DNA of 64,000 bases, taken from Rhea pennata (lineage: Eukaryota > Chordata > Aves > Rheiformes > Rheidae). How positions within the stretch are numbered: the first letter of the stretch is position 1; each line of letters starts with the position of its first letter. The DNA lies in NCBI RefSeq assembly GCF_028389875.1, contig NC_084663.1:117017801-117081800 (forward strand), in the 5' to 3' direction. Positions 34,901 through 50,100 of this stretch are shown here, piece by piece. The notes below the pieces were generated by a model. It did no database searches and was not told where the DNA came from. It saw only the letters and a program-made list of their open reading frames with translations. Made by a program: the position numbers and the translations under genes.

Positions 34901-37900
34901 TAAAGATAGTGAAATATTTCGGTAGATTGGAGACCTGTAAAAATAGATGATGCAGTGATGGAGACCACAAAACTTCTCTGCATAAACATCTGATGATGTA
35001 GGTAGAATTGGCCAGCTACTTTTTCCAATGTGAAATGTAGGTGATTTTTCAAGGTTTCTTTCAACTCAGTTTCTGTGCTTCCACTGTGTGAATAGATTAC
35101 TAGAAACTGTTAAAATGTGAATCATTAATCATTACCTTTTAACAGAATTCAGCCAAGGATATTCCTTGAATTATGAATTTATAGTTAGCTCTATGATCAT
35201 ATCAGTTTTCCTTACCTGCAACAGGAGGTGGAGTGAACAGATGAAAGCAGTGTATTTGGGACCTGAAACCTTCAGTAAGTAGTTATTTGGATTTGGGGAA
35301 GAAATTTGATGTCCTAGTGAGGATAGCTGTTTGGATTATCAGGATTGTCAGTCAAGACTGGGAGATCTTTTTGAAGTGGCAAGGGCAAGGAGGAACGTAC
35401 CTACTCAAATTCAGGATAGATCTGTAAGGAGTGTGTTGTGGTTTTTCTGTGTTTTTGTTTGTTTTTATGTTTCATACCTGATTGAGCCAAAAAGTTCTCT
35501 CATCCAGCACTTTCTCTTTAGTGGCTTTTAGTGGAGTAAGAAAGAATATACAAGTAAATACAAAGTGCACTTCACAGCTTTCTGTTATAGGCTCTGTAAC
35601 TTCGAGACTTTGTATTTAATAGCACTCTAGGGATTTTTTTTTCTGAGCAGAGCCAGGTAGAGTGTTTAGCACTCATTGAATCCAAAGGAAAAGAGTTCGA
35701 GTTCGACAGCTTAACGCGGCATTGAATGAAGTAGCAGTTCATCTGAGAGTTAGTGATACTTGTTTTGATGCTTCCTGCTCTATGTTAAAGAGACTGCAAA
35801 CAATCTTTTCATGTTTGCCTTTCAGTTGTCACTCATAACTTGCCTGTAGTCTGTCCTATCCTTTCCTTAGCCTGCTTTTCAGGCTGGAGAATCATAGTGC
35901 GATTTCCTCTGGGACAGAAGCTGTTCTGTACCTTGGGTTTTCTTTGTCACCCTTCTCTACCTTTTCTCATTCTATCATCTACTATTTTATGGGAGGTGAA
36001 CGCTCTAAAGCAGCACACAGTGTTGAAGGTAAAAGTACTTCATGAATTTATATAACAACATTGATCTTTCCATATTTCTTTTCTTTCCCTCTTAATTCTG
36101 TATCATTTTTTTTCCTGCTTTCTTAATTGCTGCTGATCATGGAAATTGTACTTTCTGAAAATTCTGTTAAAGATATAAGATCTTCCTTGAATGGTTAATG
36201 CAAGTTACTTTTAAACTTGTAATGGATCTTGAGTTAAAGTAACAGGTAATATCTCTGACTAGCGTATTTCTGTTTATCTGTGTTCTGGAAAGGCTATCTT
36301 GTGCAACCAGAAACAGCTCTTAATGCTTGGTTTCAGCAATTTGTAAGGAGGATTAAAAATGTGGTGTCATTTAAACTTGCCCAATGAAGTAGTCAGAGAA
36401 AGAGATAGTCATATCAGAGACTTATGGTAGTCTTCTTTTTGGTCCTATTACTAAAGCTGTTCTGAAATAAATCACTCCTAATTTGCTGTGAGTGCTCTTA
36501 TTCCAGCGTTGAAATACTACCTCTTCATCCAAAATGGTTGTGACAAAATGCATTGTAAGGTACCTCTAATATGGAATTAGAGGATTTATACAAGAATGGT
36601 TCTTATTTTTATGTTACTCTGCTGCTAACTAGTTTATTAGCCAGATAAGCCTCAAAGTGTACATTCACACAAATATTGTGGAACTATTACAAATCTCCTG
36701 ACAGGAGACTAATGTCTCCTGTATTAGTCTTCAATTAATTTCCTGAAAAGTTTCATACTTTTCCATGGCAACTAACATTACACTTCATTGCAAAAATAGT
36801 CTGTGTTGTGGCTGGAATAGTGTTGGATGAACTTAATTTCCTTTACAATAAAACTTGAAAGTTCATAAGCTACCTTTTATATTCCTTCTGGTGAGATTAC
36901 TAGTGGTTTCCTTCTTCTCTTTGCAGCTCGTGAAAGAGATGCTTTTGATGCCTTTTGTCCAGCTAAGAAGGGAAAATAAATTTTGATCTCTTATAGAACT
37001 ACTGAATATGTCTAGTGCTCTTATATTTAATGTTTAGATGGAGGAAAAACATACTACTCAGTAGATTTAATATAAAGATAGTATACAGCCTATTGAACTG
37101 TAAATATCAAGTTTACAGCTGTTCCCTTCCTTGTTCATCTGTGCCTCCCACACCTGCCCCAGTAGTAGTCAAATTTAAAGGTTTTCGTTTCATAAATGAA
37201 TTGAGGAGAAATAAGTATATGAATTTTTACTGGTTGTTTTGTAAGAGTATTTAAGAAGTATCTTGATGGTTATAATGTTTTGTGTGATTTTCAGAGGTAT
37301 CTGTGTTGGCTCCTTTCCTTGGGAATGCTTGGACAGAAAACTCATAATTTCATTGAAAGGCTTCAGACAGATGATGTTTATAAAGTAGGCTTAGTGGGTG
37401 GGAGCTTACTTTCCCCTTACCTCACCCACCTGCACCTTTGAAACATTAACTTTAATGATTGAATTGAAATTCATATTCCATGATATTTCCTGATTTTAAT
37501 CTCAGCACTTTAATTCCTTCTTAAATATCCCAAGGTTTTACAGATTCATTTGGAAAATCAAGAGGAAATGTCAGAATCCAGAGCTGTGTCTTTACAATAG
37601 TGTTTATGTTCAAAGGCAGGATATGATCATTTGCTGTGATATTTGCCAGCTTTTGAAACAGTTGGCAAATAGCTTAAAACATTACTTGGAAGTCTGATTC
37701 AGTATGTGGGTTTTTTTGGTTTTTTGATTTTTTTTTTTGCAGGGGTGTGACCTGGGGAGAAAGTGTATTTACTAGTTAGAATATAAATCTTGAAACAATT
37801 CTATTTCCAGACTTCAACTTCCCCACCTATCCTTTAGTTTTAATTCTTATTGTAAAGCTTGATAACTGTGTATGATATAAGGATTTGAAAGCACACAAAA

Positions 37901-40900
37901 GATGCTATGGAAGTGCTGTGGATTTTTTTTTATATATATATATATATACACCTAAGACAACAAAACCAACGGTCTTAGCGGAGAGTAACTTTTCATTTTT
38001 TATTAGTTTTAGAGCTCTGTAGGTGCGGTGTGGATCTCAGCTAATATCATGTTAACTAATCCTGTCTTCTTACAGTTTACTTCAAGACTTGATGTTGTTA
38101 AATGTAAAGAACCTACCTCAGGACTCTCCTGTTATAAAGACTTCTCTTCAGTACTCCAGTGTCAGGTTTTTAAACCTAGTGTGTATGATGGTGCTAGAGA
38201 ATTTAGGAAACTATCAGTTTCTATCTGCTTTAGGAAGCTTTTTAAAAGACAGTGGTTGAATTATGTTCTAAAAAGAAATGGTCTGAAACAGGTTTTCAGT
38301 AAAACTGTCTAGTAAAATCTTTATTACGAATAAATATTTGAACGGAGATTGAATGTATGAAAGATTTTTTTAATCTCTGCAAGTTTACAGAGAAAAGCAC
38401 TCTGTGTTTAATGTGAAAGACATCAATCTGTTAATGTTTCTGTAGGGCTAACATAGAAAAATATTACTCTGAATCACAACCCTTAAATAATTTTCTGCTG
38501 GATTATAAAGCACTGAATGTTACAAAGCAAGATAATAAAGTACCTTCTTGAGTTTAGAAGAAATTCCTAACAATCTGCTTAAATATATATTAGCATTTTT
38601 TTTAATAAGAATAGGACTACTACTTAGATACATTGCTATGTCACTGAGAAGAAAGGAAATTGAAGTTCTCTGGGCATTATTGAAAGGGTAGACATTTATG
38701 AAGTAGCATACATATCATACACCAACAGAGAAGGAGCTTATGGGAAGGAATTTTCTCTGAATTTAGTGGCACACATGTATTAGACATATTATACTTAGCA
38801 TCTTCTTCATGAAAGAAAACATATTATTTTTTCTAGGATGATTGGCTGTGAACTTGGAGAGACTTAAAGCAAGCACATGAAAACTTTTTGTATCCTAAAC
38901 AAAACATAATTCAGTTGCCTGAAGTGTATTTTTCTTGATGTTAATGTGGCTCTAATATTTTCTAGTAAGGAGACCTTATAATACTTACTATGAAATTATT
39001 CTGAGGGCAACTCTATGAAATTAAGAGCCTGATTTGGTTATTTCTGTGCACGTGTTCTTGCTCTCTCTAATGCACAGGCTCCCTCTCCCACATTCTCTCT
39101 CCTCCTCAGTCTTCTGTGCACCCTCTCCCTCCCTCCCTACTTGCACTTTTTCCCTCCCTCCGTCTTGCTTGTGCTCTCTACCTCCATCATATAGTAAGTA
39201 GTAGTAACCTTTAAATAAACAATTAACTCTTGCTTTTTTTTTTCCAAATGTGCATCTCTGACAAGTTTGTGTGCTCTATAATAATAGCAGAATTTATTTT
39301 CTTTATTAAAAGCTGGTAGAAGTTTCCCTTCGCCAATAAATCTATCAGTTTATTTGACAGCACAATATGTACCTGTTTCTCTTTTACTTGTATACATTCT
39401 AGCACAACTAAAATGTACGAATAAAATTAGTGTGTGCATTCAGACGGGTTTTTGTTTGAAGTTTTGTTCAACCTCATAAAGTCTCATGAATATTAACAAA
39501 AAAAACTCTCCAAATAGTGTTTTTTTCACAAACAGAATCATATGTCATCTTTAAAAATGTTTTTATATGTATACAATTTAAATGCTTTAGGATTTAGAAC
39601 ACTGTTGAAATGTTGAATGTTTTTCTAAACCATCTTGTGATCTGCTTTAAAATAGTGCAGCTTACATACAAATGTTTTGGTTAAAACTAATACAAACATT
39701 CTCAGTCAAATAAGGGGAAGTGACATCTTCCCTTGAAATGAGTATTTTCTTTGTGAAGGGACAGAAATATTCTAAGTTACTGTTTTTTGCCAACATCTGC
39801 AATAGGTTTCTTTTTCAAGCCTTTTCTTTCTGGCCTTTAGAATATTTCCTGCTTTCTGGCTTTCTTTGTCATTTTTACTACTCTGGCTGATAATGCAGCC
39901 ATCTGTAAGATGAATATCTAACAAAGCAAGTTATTTCCTTTGCTTGCTTTGTGATGATCCAGTATAGTTTTCATTCTTTGAGCATATATTAGTCCCTCAG
40001 CTGGGAGGAGTAACAAATTCATGCCTGGTGGAACTACCACAATAAGGTCTATGAAGTTTTATGTTTAGTGAGAAGAGCACAGGTGTCCACTGCCTAAGGT
40101 ACACGTATCCTGGGCTTTCAAGGATGTCTAATACGAGGTACTAGGCAGAATGCCTTAGGTGAAATTTAAGCTCTGTAACAATCTGTAACTGCTTAATTGA
40201 TGTCTTTGTTATTATTTTAGTGACTCTCACCTGAGCTTTTTCTTGGTTTACATGTACACCCAGCCCCTTCACCTTTTTTTTTCCTGTGAGATGCACTTTT
40301 GTTTTATTTTTTAGCTTATATTACCAGAAAACTTTCCAACCAAGTGTTGGTGCTATTGTAATTATGTAGCCTCACTGTTTTCAAGCATTGTCATAGAGTG
40401 GTATCAGATAATTCAAAGCAAAAGGTACCTTACAAGTAGCCAGATAAATTTCAGTTATCATAAGTATCAGAAAGTAATTCCTTCTTCCATAGCATTGTTT
40501 CTCCCCTTGATCCTGTAATAGCTAAATTGTATCCTAAATTGAACACCTAGGATTCTGCATGTCTCAGATCAAGTTAATGATAAATAAGTATTCTGTAGAA
40601 AACAGCATATGAATCATTTATGATGCAGTTCGTTTTTTTTTTAATAATAAAAAGAGGAGAGAGCTGTTCAGCAGATGGGTCTAGCATGCATCCTTCCTGG
40701 TCTGGTCTTTGATATTTTGGTCATTCTTATACATGTCCTGAGACTTAACCCTTGTCTTCCATAAGTCATTTTACGCACTGTTCTTTGTGTAAAAGAAAAC
40801 ATGGGTTCACCATGACTGAGTTACAAGAGCCTACTCTAGGGGGAGGCCTTGTTGAAAGCGGTTTGTATTGTTCTAGGCCATACATAGAATGTATGGCAGT

Positions 40901-43900
40901 AGCATGTGACATAAAACAAGTCTGAAATGTCAGATTGTTCTGCAAATGTGAAGTGACAGAATTAGGTCAGTCTCTAGGAGTTTGTAGCTGAGATACAGGT
41001 GTTGGATTCAGGAAAAAAAATACTGATTTAAATGCATTCAGACTGCTTATAATCCATCTGTAACGATGAACTACAGGCATTGAATCTTACAACTGTTTTG
41101 ATTTTAAAAGGGGAGAGGAAGATTTTTTGTACTGAGGAGAGAAATGCCTAGTCAATATGGGCAAAGGGGAGTACCTGATGCACAGCTCCTTAGACTGTAT
41201 ATTGAAGTGCCATTTGAATAGCGGGGGGGGGGGGGGGGGATTAACTCTTATGTTTGTTGTTATTTAGTTTCACTCTAACTCTCTCCTATTTTCCAGAGAA
41301 GTAGATCACCCCTCAATTGTTTACATATCACTTATCCCAATTTTTGCATAACTTCCTGGTAGGTCTAACTAATCTGAAGAGTCCTCAAGATATTCAGATC
41401 TACGTTGTAAATACAAACTTCACTCTGAGGTGGAACTACACTGAGGATGATACCCACATAACGTTTTCAGCTCAATATCGCTGGTAAGTGGTAACTTCAA
41501 GCTGAGATAGATAAGTCTGACACTTATTTGTGTTAGAGGAACAAATTAATTACTATGGTGGTTGGTGCTCTCATTAGCCATTCTGAAATCCATGAAGTAG
41601 ATGACAGGAAATTAAATCTTGAACTGAGGTGTGATCCTACAGGGATCACCTGTCTAATTTATATGTGAAATTAGATTATTTGCTGATAGTGGTATGTTAT
41701 AAATGCAGAGCACATTTAGTAGTAATGCTCCATATTGAAATGGATACACTGCTACCCTTGAAACTAGCATTTAGATTCCTGTATTCTTGTCTATTTTTTT
41801 TTGTTTAATTGAGCTACGTTTTGTCAGCCCCTCCTCCAATGAGTACACGCAGAGATTGAGAGAATTTGTAGCATAGATTTTGAAAAAAATATGAGTGTTT
41901 ATGGACTGGATTTCTGATCTGCAAATTTTAGTCACCAGATGAAGGAATTTAATTTTTGTTCTTAAATGTTTAATTGTTTTTTCTCGACTGCTTTATATAT
42001 TAATACATATGTATAGCAGTACATTTGGTATTTTGTAGAACTTTCCTGAAAAGTAGATACTCCAAAACACTTCTGAGATAAAGTAACTTAAGTTTTTTAT
42101 TTTAGGATTTCCTAGTAAATGATTTTGGATTAAAAAAAAAAACACAAAATGCTGGGCTACTTCTTCCTTAATGTGTAGATGACAAACTGTTGCTCTGAAA
42201 ATGCAGGCTTATTTCAAAAACGTAATACTGGTCTGTCAGAGGTAAGATAAAGATAGAATTGCAGAATCATAGAATCAGTAAGGTTGGAAGGGACCTCTGG
42301 AGATCATCTAGTCCAACCTCCCTGCTCAGCAGGGTCACCTAGAGCATGTTGCATCCAGACGGGCCTTGAATATCTCCAGAGAAGGAGACTCCACAGCCTC
42401 TCTGGGCAACCTGTTCCAGTGCTCCGTCACTCTCACAGGGAAGAAATTCCTCCTCACGGTCAGGCGGAACTTCCCTGTGGTTCAGTTTGTGCCCATTGCC
42501 TCTTGTCCTGTCACACGGGACCACTGGAAAGAGTTTGTCCCCGTCCCCTTGACACCCTCCCTTCAGGTACTTGTACACACTGATAAGATCCCCCCTCAGG
42601 CTTCTCTTCCCCAGGCTGAAGAGGCCCAGCTCTCGCAGCCGTTCCTCAAAGGGCAGGTGCTCCAGCCCTCGGATCATCTTCCTAGCCCTACGCTGGACTC
42701 TCTGCAGTAGCTCCATGTCTCTCTTGCGCTGGGGAGCCCAGAACTGGACACAGTCCTCGAGACGAGGCCTCCCCAGGGCTGAGTAGAGGGGCAGGATCGC
42801 CTTCCTCAACCTGCTGGCAACAGTCTTCCTAATGCACCCCAGGAGACCATTGGCCTTCTTCGCCACAAGGGCACATTGCTGGCTCATGGTCAACTTGTCA
42901 TCCACCAGCACTCCCGGGGGGGGGGGATAAAATTACTTCTTCAGGTCTGTGCCTCTTTTTGGTCAGATCATCACTTCATGATTTCTGAGTGTCTCTCTGA
43001 AGTCAGAAATGATTGTCTGTTAACTCACAGGAAACAGAGCTTCTGGGAAGCTGATTACTGTATTCCAATGTTTTCTTTTGTCTTATTGGTGAACTCCAGT
43101 TTTTATCTTTTGTGCTTTGACATTTCTCTGGGCTCTCAGTTTTCTTTGTTTCTTTGATTTTTTTCTGCCATCAGTATTTTTAAGTTTCTTCCAAGGGATT
43201 ATAAAATAAATGCCAGACTGGGATCATGCACTGAGGATTAAATTCTGGGTTTTGACAGTTCTTTGATGTTCTTTTCTGTGTGTTTAAATGGTGAACAAAG
43301 CAAATTGGTATCAAACCTTGTAGATTATGCTTAACTTTGGCTAATAAAGTAGTATAAATCAAATAGTAGATCTGTGAATTCCAGGGTAACTAAATAGAAA
43401 ACGCTGCTTACATTGGTGCTGGCAATAAATGCCAGAAATTGCTTAGTTGTTCTGTTAGCATTAAGAGGAAAAGTAAGAAGAAAATACAAACTTGAATTGT
43501 GTTGTTCTATTTGTTTTTTGTTTTTTCTTTTTTCCTTAAAGGTTTGAAGACTTTGAGACAAATGAAACAGAATGGAAAGATTTGCCCGGGTGTCAAAATG
43601 TCACTCACACTGAATGTGACTTTTCCTCAGCAATAACTGAATATTATGTTAAACATCATGTGCGTTTAAGGGCTGAAACAAGAGAAGACAAATCTCCATG
43701 GTCTAGTATTTTTGAAATGATTCCGTATTATATAGGTATGAGCTCCATATATAGTGTAATGTTTTTAGTTAAATCCTTTAACACATTATTGTGAAAAAGA
43801 TGTGTGATTTCCATTTTTTATAACATGGGCTAGTGACTTTCCCAACCTTGAAGTAATAAAAGATTCAGGTCATGCAGTGCTACAATTCCGTCTTCGTAGA

Positions 43901-46900
43901 GAGGGGAAAATAATCAAAATGGTTCTGCTTTTCTGACAGAATTTTCTGTCAGAATTTTTCTGTACTTCTCTGGAGTGAGGGGAAATCTTCCTGAAAAATG
44001 ACTTTTTTGGAAGTCATCTTCCGGCCTTGCAACTTTTTGTTAGTTAGCATCTGTATAATATTGAAGCCTCCCCTCAATATTCCTTTGTTTGTTTGGGCCA
44101 GTCTTCCTTCCTTACTCTTTTAAAAGAAATTGTACTGATTTTCATTACAGAGTCTGGAGAACATTAATTAGTAATACTGCATTTTAACCTCACTCTTTTC
44201 AGAACCAGGTAACACTGGTAGTTTATTAGGTTAGATTTCTATTAGTTACTGCTAGATAAGAATTAAAAATAAGATAGAATATGCAAGTACCATTTTATTA
44301 ATATGAATGCCTTTGCGGTAATTTTTCTTTAAGCAGTTTTGCTTGACTACCTTTTTTTTTTTCTTTTAATATTTACAGCTGAGATTGGTCCACCAGAAAT
44401 AGAGTTGCAGTCTACAAATGGAGTAATAAAAATTAAGGTTTCTCCTCCAGAAGCAAATCAGGTCCAGAAAATGTGGATAGATGATCTGAGTTTTAAATAT
44501 AACTTAGTTATCTGGGAAAACTCATCAAATGCAGAGGTATAATCATGTTTTGATTTTTATATAATTGCTATAATAATATAATTGCTTTGTTATGTAACTA
44601 TGTATAGCTTAAGCTACACGACTTTTTTTTAACTAGAGAATTGTATTAGATATTTTATAAATGAGCTTTTTATTTCTGTAAATATAAATACTGGAACCAG
44701 CTGCCAATGCATGAGGAAGGAGATGTAGCCATTTCAGATATATTGGAACAGGAGGCAGACTTGGCCAGTAGGAACGGGGAGAGATAAGAGATCAAGGCAG
44801 TAGGAAGAAACATTTATAATAAGGCATGGGGAGAGGAGAGATAAGATGCTTGCTTAATCTTGATGAGTCCATATAGCATGACTGCAGCTCTGAATACACT
44901 GTCCTGTGTCATTTTGTTTTCATACTGTAAATTGGGGGGGGGGGAGAGTTAGGGATGCTTTAGAGGTCGTAGAACTGCAGTAAATTAGTCTTCTAGCTTT
45001 CATGTATGTCTCATGCAACAGAATGTAACTATTCTCTAGAGATCAAAGTAGAAATTCTATGTTTTTTCTATGTTTGGGGATGTGCCAGTTAGATTAGGAT
45101 AGCAATTGAAGAGATACCTATGTTCAGCTAGAAGACCTAGTCTCAGATGTTAAAGAGAAAAAAGCGTGAAGCTAAGTGCAAGCTGTGTACTGATCGCTGA
45201 GACATCTGGTCAGCCAAGCAGGGTGGGAGCATTGGGGAGAGGAGAGAATACTCATTATCAGCTGAGGGATGCAAGTGCGCTATTGCTCCTCTGAATATGT
45301 GTCTGAGTGTGTGCTGTGAGTTAAGCTTCATGTAGAAGGGCCCTGCAGTCCCTTCTTGCTTACACATATAAAGGAGTGCAGCATCTTCCTCCCATTTGTT
45401 CACGTGGCTAAGCTGGAAAATTGCCTTCAGCTCGTCTGTTATGCTTCGTGACCTATTTTAGCATTTTTGAGGCTATATTAAATAAATGAGCTGAAACCTG
45501 GGGGGGGGGGCAAATAGTTTAAAAAGTAAGCTTATCAGGAAGAACAGTTGTCTTCATATGCTGCTCACAATTGTTTCTTGCAGTTCAGAAAACAAAGTAT
45601 ATTTCCTACTGATACAATTAACGATCTTGCACCAGAAACTATCTACTGTTTGAAAGTTCAAGCAACCCGTCCTTTGGATTTTCAAGAAGGCTTATTCAGT
45701 CCCATTCATTGCATAAAAACTACCCGTAAAGGTACAAAGAAAGGTCATTTTATTTTAAAATATGGTTACTTGGGCTAGAACTGCTAGAAAGTGAATTGTC
45801 CTAAAACAATAGAAATATGCAGAAGTACCAACTTCTTACTCATCTTGATATAAAAGCAATCTTAATAGTTATTTAGATTTTTCTATTTAAAATATGAATG
45901 CATAAAAAGTTGAGCCAAGCTTTATTTTAATTTTTTATGAGCCTTGACTTCTTTATTCTTGCAGATTCTGAAGAGCAGCTTAGTGCAAGTTTGCTTTTAA
46001 CTAATGACTTGTTTTGCATGTGTACATTAAAGTTCATTTATGTACTGCTCAGAGGCCTGTTTAAGAACTTTTCAATGTTTGTTTTAGGAAAAAAAATTAC
46101 AGTGGGAATGCAGAATGTCAGGCATTAGTTTCAACAGGTGGTACATCAACTCTAGTGGTTTTTTTTTTTCCCACCATCAGTATGCAGTACATAAGAGGAT
46201 AGATCAGAAGCTTTCTTATGAGGGAGTATCAGGTTACTTGCTCCTGAGGAGACTTCCCTCCTATCCTACAGTAACAAGTGGGTTTTAGTTTTTAAAACAT
46301 TTGCCACAGAATCAGAATTTAAGTAAAATGTTTACTTGTATCTTTTGCCTTAGATCCCTCACTGTGTGCCTGCACTGAGCAGTGAGTGGGTCAAGAACGT
46401 TTTGTTGCTTCAGATAGTTTGTGGCTACTGTACAAGACCTCTGAGAGTAGAAGAGACATCTTATCAGTGTTTGCTGCAAATATGCTGCACGCTGCCCATC
46501 CACGCTAAGGGGTGGCAGGAAAGAGGCCTTGTGCATGTGAAATGGCCCGCTTAACAGCTCAGCCTGAGCTAGGTAGTCTAAAAGGTTGGGGACTTGGCAA
46601 GTGGTTCTGTGTTGTCTTGACTTTCAGAACCTCAAAGAAGAGGTTCTATTATACATCAGTTCCCCAGAGTTAGGGGTCCTCGTCTCTTTCTGTGCCAGAA
46701 GTACTTGCCTATCTCTGCCTTGAGCCATACATTGCAAGAAATGTCCTTTCATGCATTGAAATTAGGATTGCTAACAGTGCTACAGCGAAGGATGTGGACA
46801 CTGGCAATGATGGAAAGCAGGGTGATTTTGACCCCAGGAATTTTTGTCAGCTATTCAAGTTTTGCTGTTTTGAGGGCCCTGGGATATGGCTCCCTGGTAT

Positions 46901-47078
46901 TTCTGCTGAGACAGAGCTTGATATTGTCCAAAAATCACATGGGAAAACAGGGCTGATAGATGTTGAGGAAGAAAGGAAAGGAAAAGCAGGAAGGCTTAAG
47001 AGGATCTGGAGTAAAGAAGTAGGATAAGCAGGAGCAGACAGAGAACAAGCTTATGTAAGGGCAGGAGATGAGGTGGGT

Positions 47079-47120
<42 letters not shown>

Positions 47121-50100
47121 GCTTGTAGGGAACTAGTAGTCAAAGATAGATTAAAAAAAAAAAAAAGACAAGGCTGCTACTTGGGCTCTATATGGTGTGC
47201 AAGCTTCTGAGAGTGTGGCATAATGCCAGAGACCCACTGGAATAATCTGTTATGGTAGACCCTGTATGTGGATAGATTCAGGTCTTTAGATCTCCACAGG
47301 CTTTCAGGTCACTTTCCTTTGATAGAAATCAGTTCACATATGTCAAAACCACATAAGGATCTGAACTAGTATAAGGCAATTGGAGATGATTGCATCCAAA
47401 AAATTCTTATTTGTCTAAGCCAAGTTAGTAGTGTAAACAATCTGTGTGGCAATTAAAATTTTGGTCGTTTAAAGTGTACTTGTGTGATGGATTGTGATAT
47501 GTGATAGTTGAGAAATCCATAAACAACTTAAACTTCATAAGTTTGGAGTTCATAAGCTCTTAAGAAGTTCATAAACTCTTATCAAACGTGTATTTTTATT
47601 GCTCACCTTGTTTTCAATATCTATTTTGTACACTGTCAAAGAGGTGCTGCAGTTCAAGCTTTGAATGTTTGAATGGACACTGCAGATAAAGCTAGGGAGA
47701 GGACTTTAAGTTTATCGTGGTATTCTTATAACTAATAAACATGATCATCAAGAAAATAACTTTAAGTTGACGTGTATATTTTACATTTTCTTTCAGTCAA
47801 GTCCTTACTAATGCCAGTTCTTTATTTCCACTAATTTTAATATGTCTGTGCTTGCTTTTTTTCCTGTACTGATTTTTAACTGATACCCTTTTTAGCAGTG
47901 ACTTAATAAGCTTCATATATCATGGACTTGAATTTGCCATCTTAATAATGAAAACAGACTATTATAAATTTGTTAGTCACATGAAAACTGCCGTGCCCGT
48001 TTAATATAGTGAGAAATTGAGGTACATAATGTAAAGCTTTTTAGTGACTGTAGGCTTCCTTTTCTTTTTATTTTGTGCAGCAAAAGACCTACTTTGTCCA
48101 ACACATGTGAGAATTTTTGCTTTGGACATGATGTTTCATCTTCACTGGAATAGTCAGTACAAACAGCATGTGAGCTATACTGTACAGTATCTCCTGTGAG
48201 TTAAACAGTTTCTATATGTTTGTGTAAACAGATTCTGTCATTTTAAACAATTTATTGTATTTTAGAAACTGTTACTAGAAATAGAAGTGCAATACTTGCA
48301 AAAGTGCCTTAATACATTTTGAAGCATTTGATACCTCATCTGGGCACAGTGTGGCTCTTAAAGGGATTGCAGATAACCTAGAATTTCAGGATGCTTGGTT
48401 TCTTTTGAGAGTGTTAAATACTTGATGATATGGAATTCTAAATATATACTAAATAACATTTCTGTGAGATGTAAAGTTTGCATTACTTAATGGTTTTTTT
48501 TAAGATATGAAGAAATTGGACAACTAATTGAACAAAATACAAGTGTTAAAGGTTTCAAATATCAGCATATTTGGTTACTTCTGGTCAGATAGTGAAAAGA
48601 AAAGAAAATCCGTTTGCAAACCTGTATCTTAATGTCTAGTTGTAGCACAAATACTGTGGGCATCATCTGGATGTTTTCTGATTTCTTGACTTGCATTTAG
48701 TTTTTCTGTGTTTTATACTAATAGAGGGGAGAGAGCTCCCCTTTTTTTAGGGCATTGTCAGACAAATAATCAATTTAGTAGAATTGTATGAAAAATCGTA
48801 ATTTGAATTTTCAGAATATTTAAAAACCAACATATAACTTTTCTATTGAGGGGGGTGACTAAAGCGGTAATTTCAATATCCTGCTCCAAATAGGCTCCTA
48901 ACATTCATTATTTCAATTATAAACAAATAATAATAATAATTAATCATTATATAGGTAAGTAAAATTTTAAAGACCATTCTTCCAAAAAGGAAGAAAAGTA
49001 TGAGGCACATGAGAGCGTGTTTTTTTCTAGAGTCTGTAGACCTCATATCAAAAAATGTTAAAACATATCTGTTCTAGGGGGTATTTGAAGAAGCTTCATG
49101 GTGATTACTCTGCAAAGTGGCTCCATGTGCCTGGATGTGAAAACATCACTAATACAAAATGCAACTTCTCATCTATCATCACTATTACTCGCGGATTTTA
49201 TTATCTCCGTGTACAGGCAGTGAATGAATATAATAGATCGTGCTTGTCTGATGAAGTGAAAGTAGATCCTCTGGTAACAAGTAAGCAGATGTGTTTTCTT
49301 AAATATTTTTATTTCTCAACCAACTTGTTGGTAATGCTTGTATTTGCAAAAATAAACTTGTCAGATTAATGAAATTGAATACATAGTTTCTGTACAGAAA
49401 CTCTGGTTGGAATCATGGCCTCATCAAATTCAGTGGGAGTTTTTCGAAAGTCTTTTCTAATTCAGCACAGGCAATATTTCACTATTTAGAAACACATCAT
49501 TTGCTGTAGTAAATTAAGGCAAAGCACTATATGGCATTTTATAGTCTCATTGTCTGCTGCATTGATCATCTTGTGAGACTGTACTACAAGTAAACCTAAT
49601 TTGACTTTTGCTATTCACTGCCTCCATTTTCCTTGCTTCTACCCTTGTCTCTTCCTTTTTCTCTGTCCTGCCACAGGGCACCTTTGATATTTGTGCTGAA
49701 TCAGTATTATACAAACACTGAGTTGCAACCCTGAAGAGTTTCATGAAAAAGCATTGTCTTAGACATCTTTCTTCTAAGTCAAAAATGTTACTGCCTCTAA
49801 AGTGAAATTAGTCATTTTTATCACTGTTGCACTTTTAATTTTGTGATAACTGTAAAAGCTTTTGTGGTAAACATTTTAGTAAGCTTTTACAGTTGACTTC
49901 AAATGAGTTACCAATTTGCGAAGTTGAGAAACATCTAATGTGTGGAGTGGCATCGTTTCCCTCTATATTGAAGACTGAATCAGTAGGTATTTTCTATGTC
50001 AGCTTTCCTTTGTCATTGAAGCTTTTGAAAACTAGATAATCCTTTAGTAAGATGAACAGTGACCTAAGTAAACAATTTTGGAAAAGAGAGCAAAAATCTT

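Larger units (their letters stand above)
31948..41362 (+). other. IFNAR1 intron 1
   Basis: Long first intron. After the CpG island it is AT-rich. It holds a decayed CR1 (about 34086-34700), a TA repeat (37930-37948), a pyrimidine-rich tract (about 39058-39186) and 17 G at 41223-41239 shortly before exon 2. No other gene was recognised. Confidence 0.65.

Noticed and set aside
46692-47027. 111-codon open frame in IFNAR1 intron 5
   Set aside because: No domain, no splice support and mixed composition; ordinary chance frame beside a T run.
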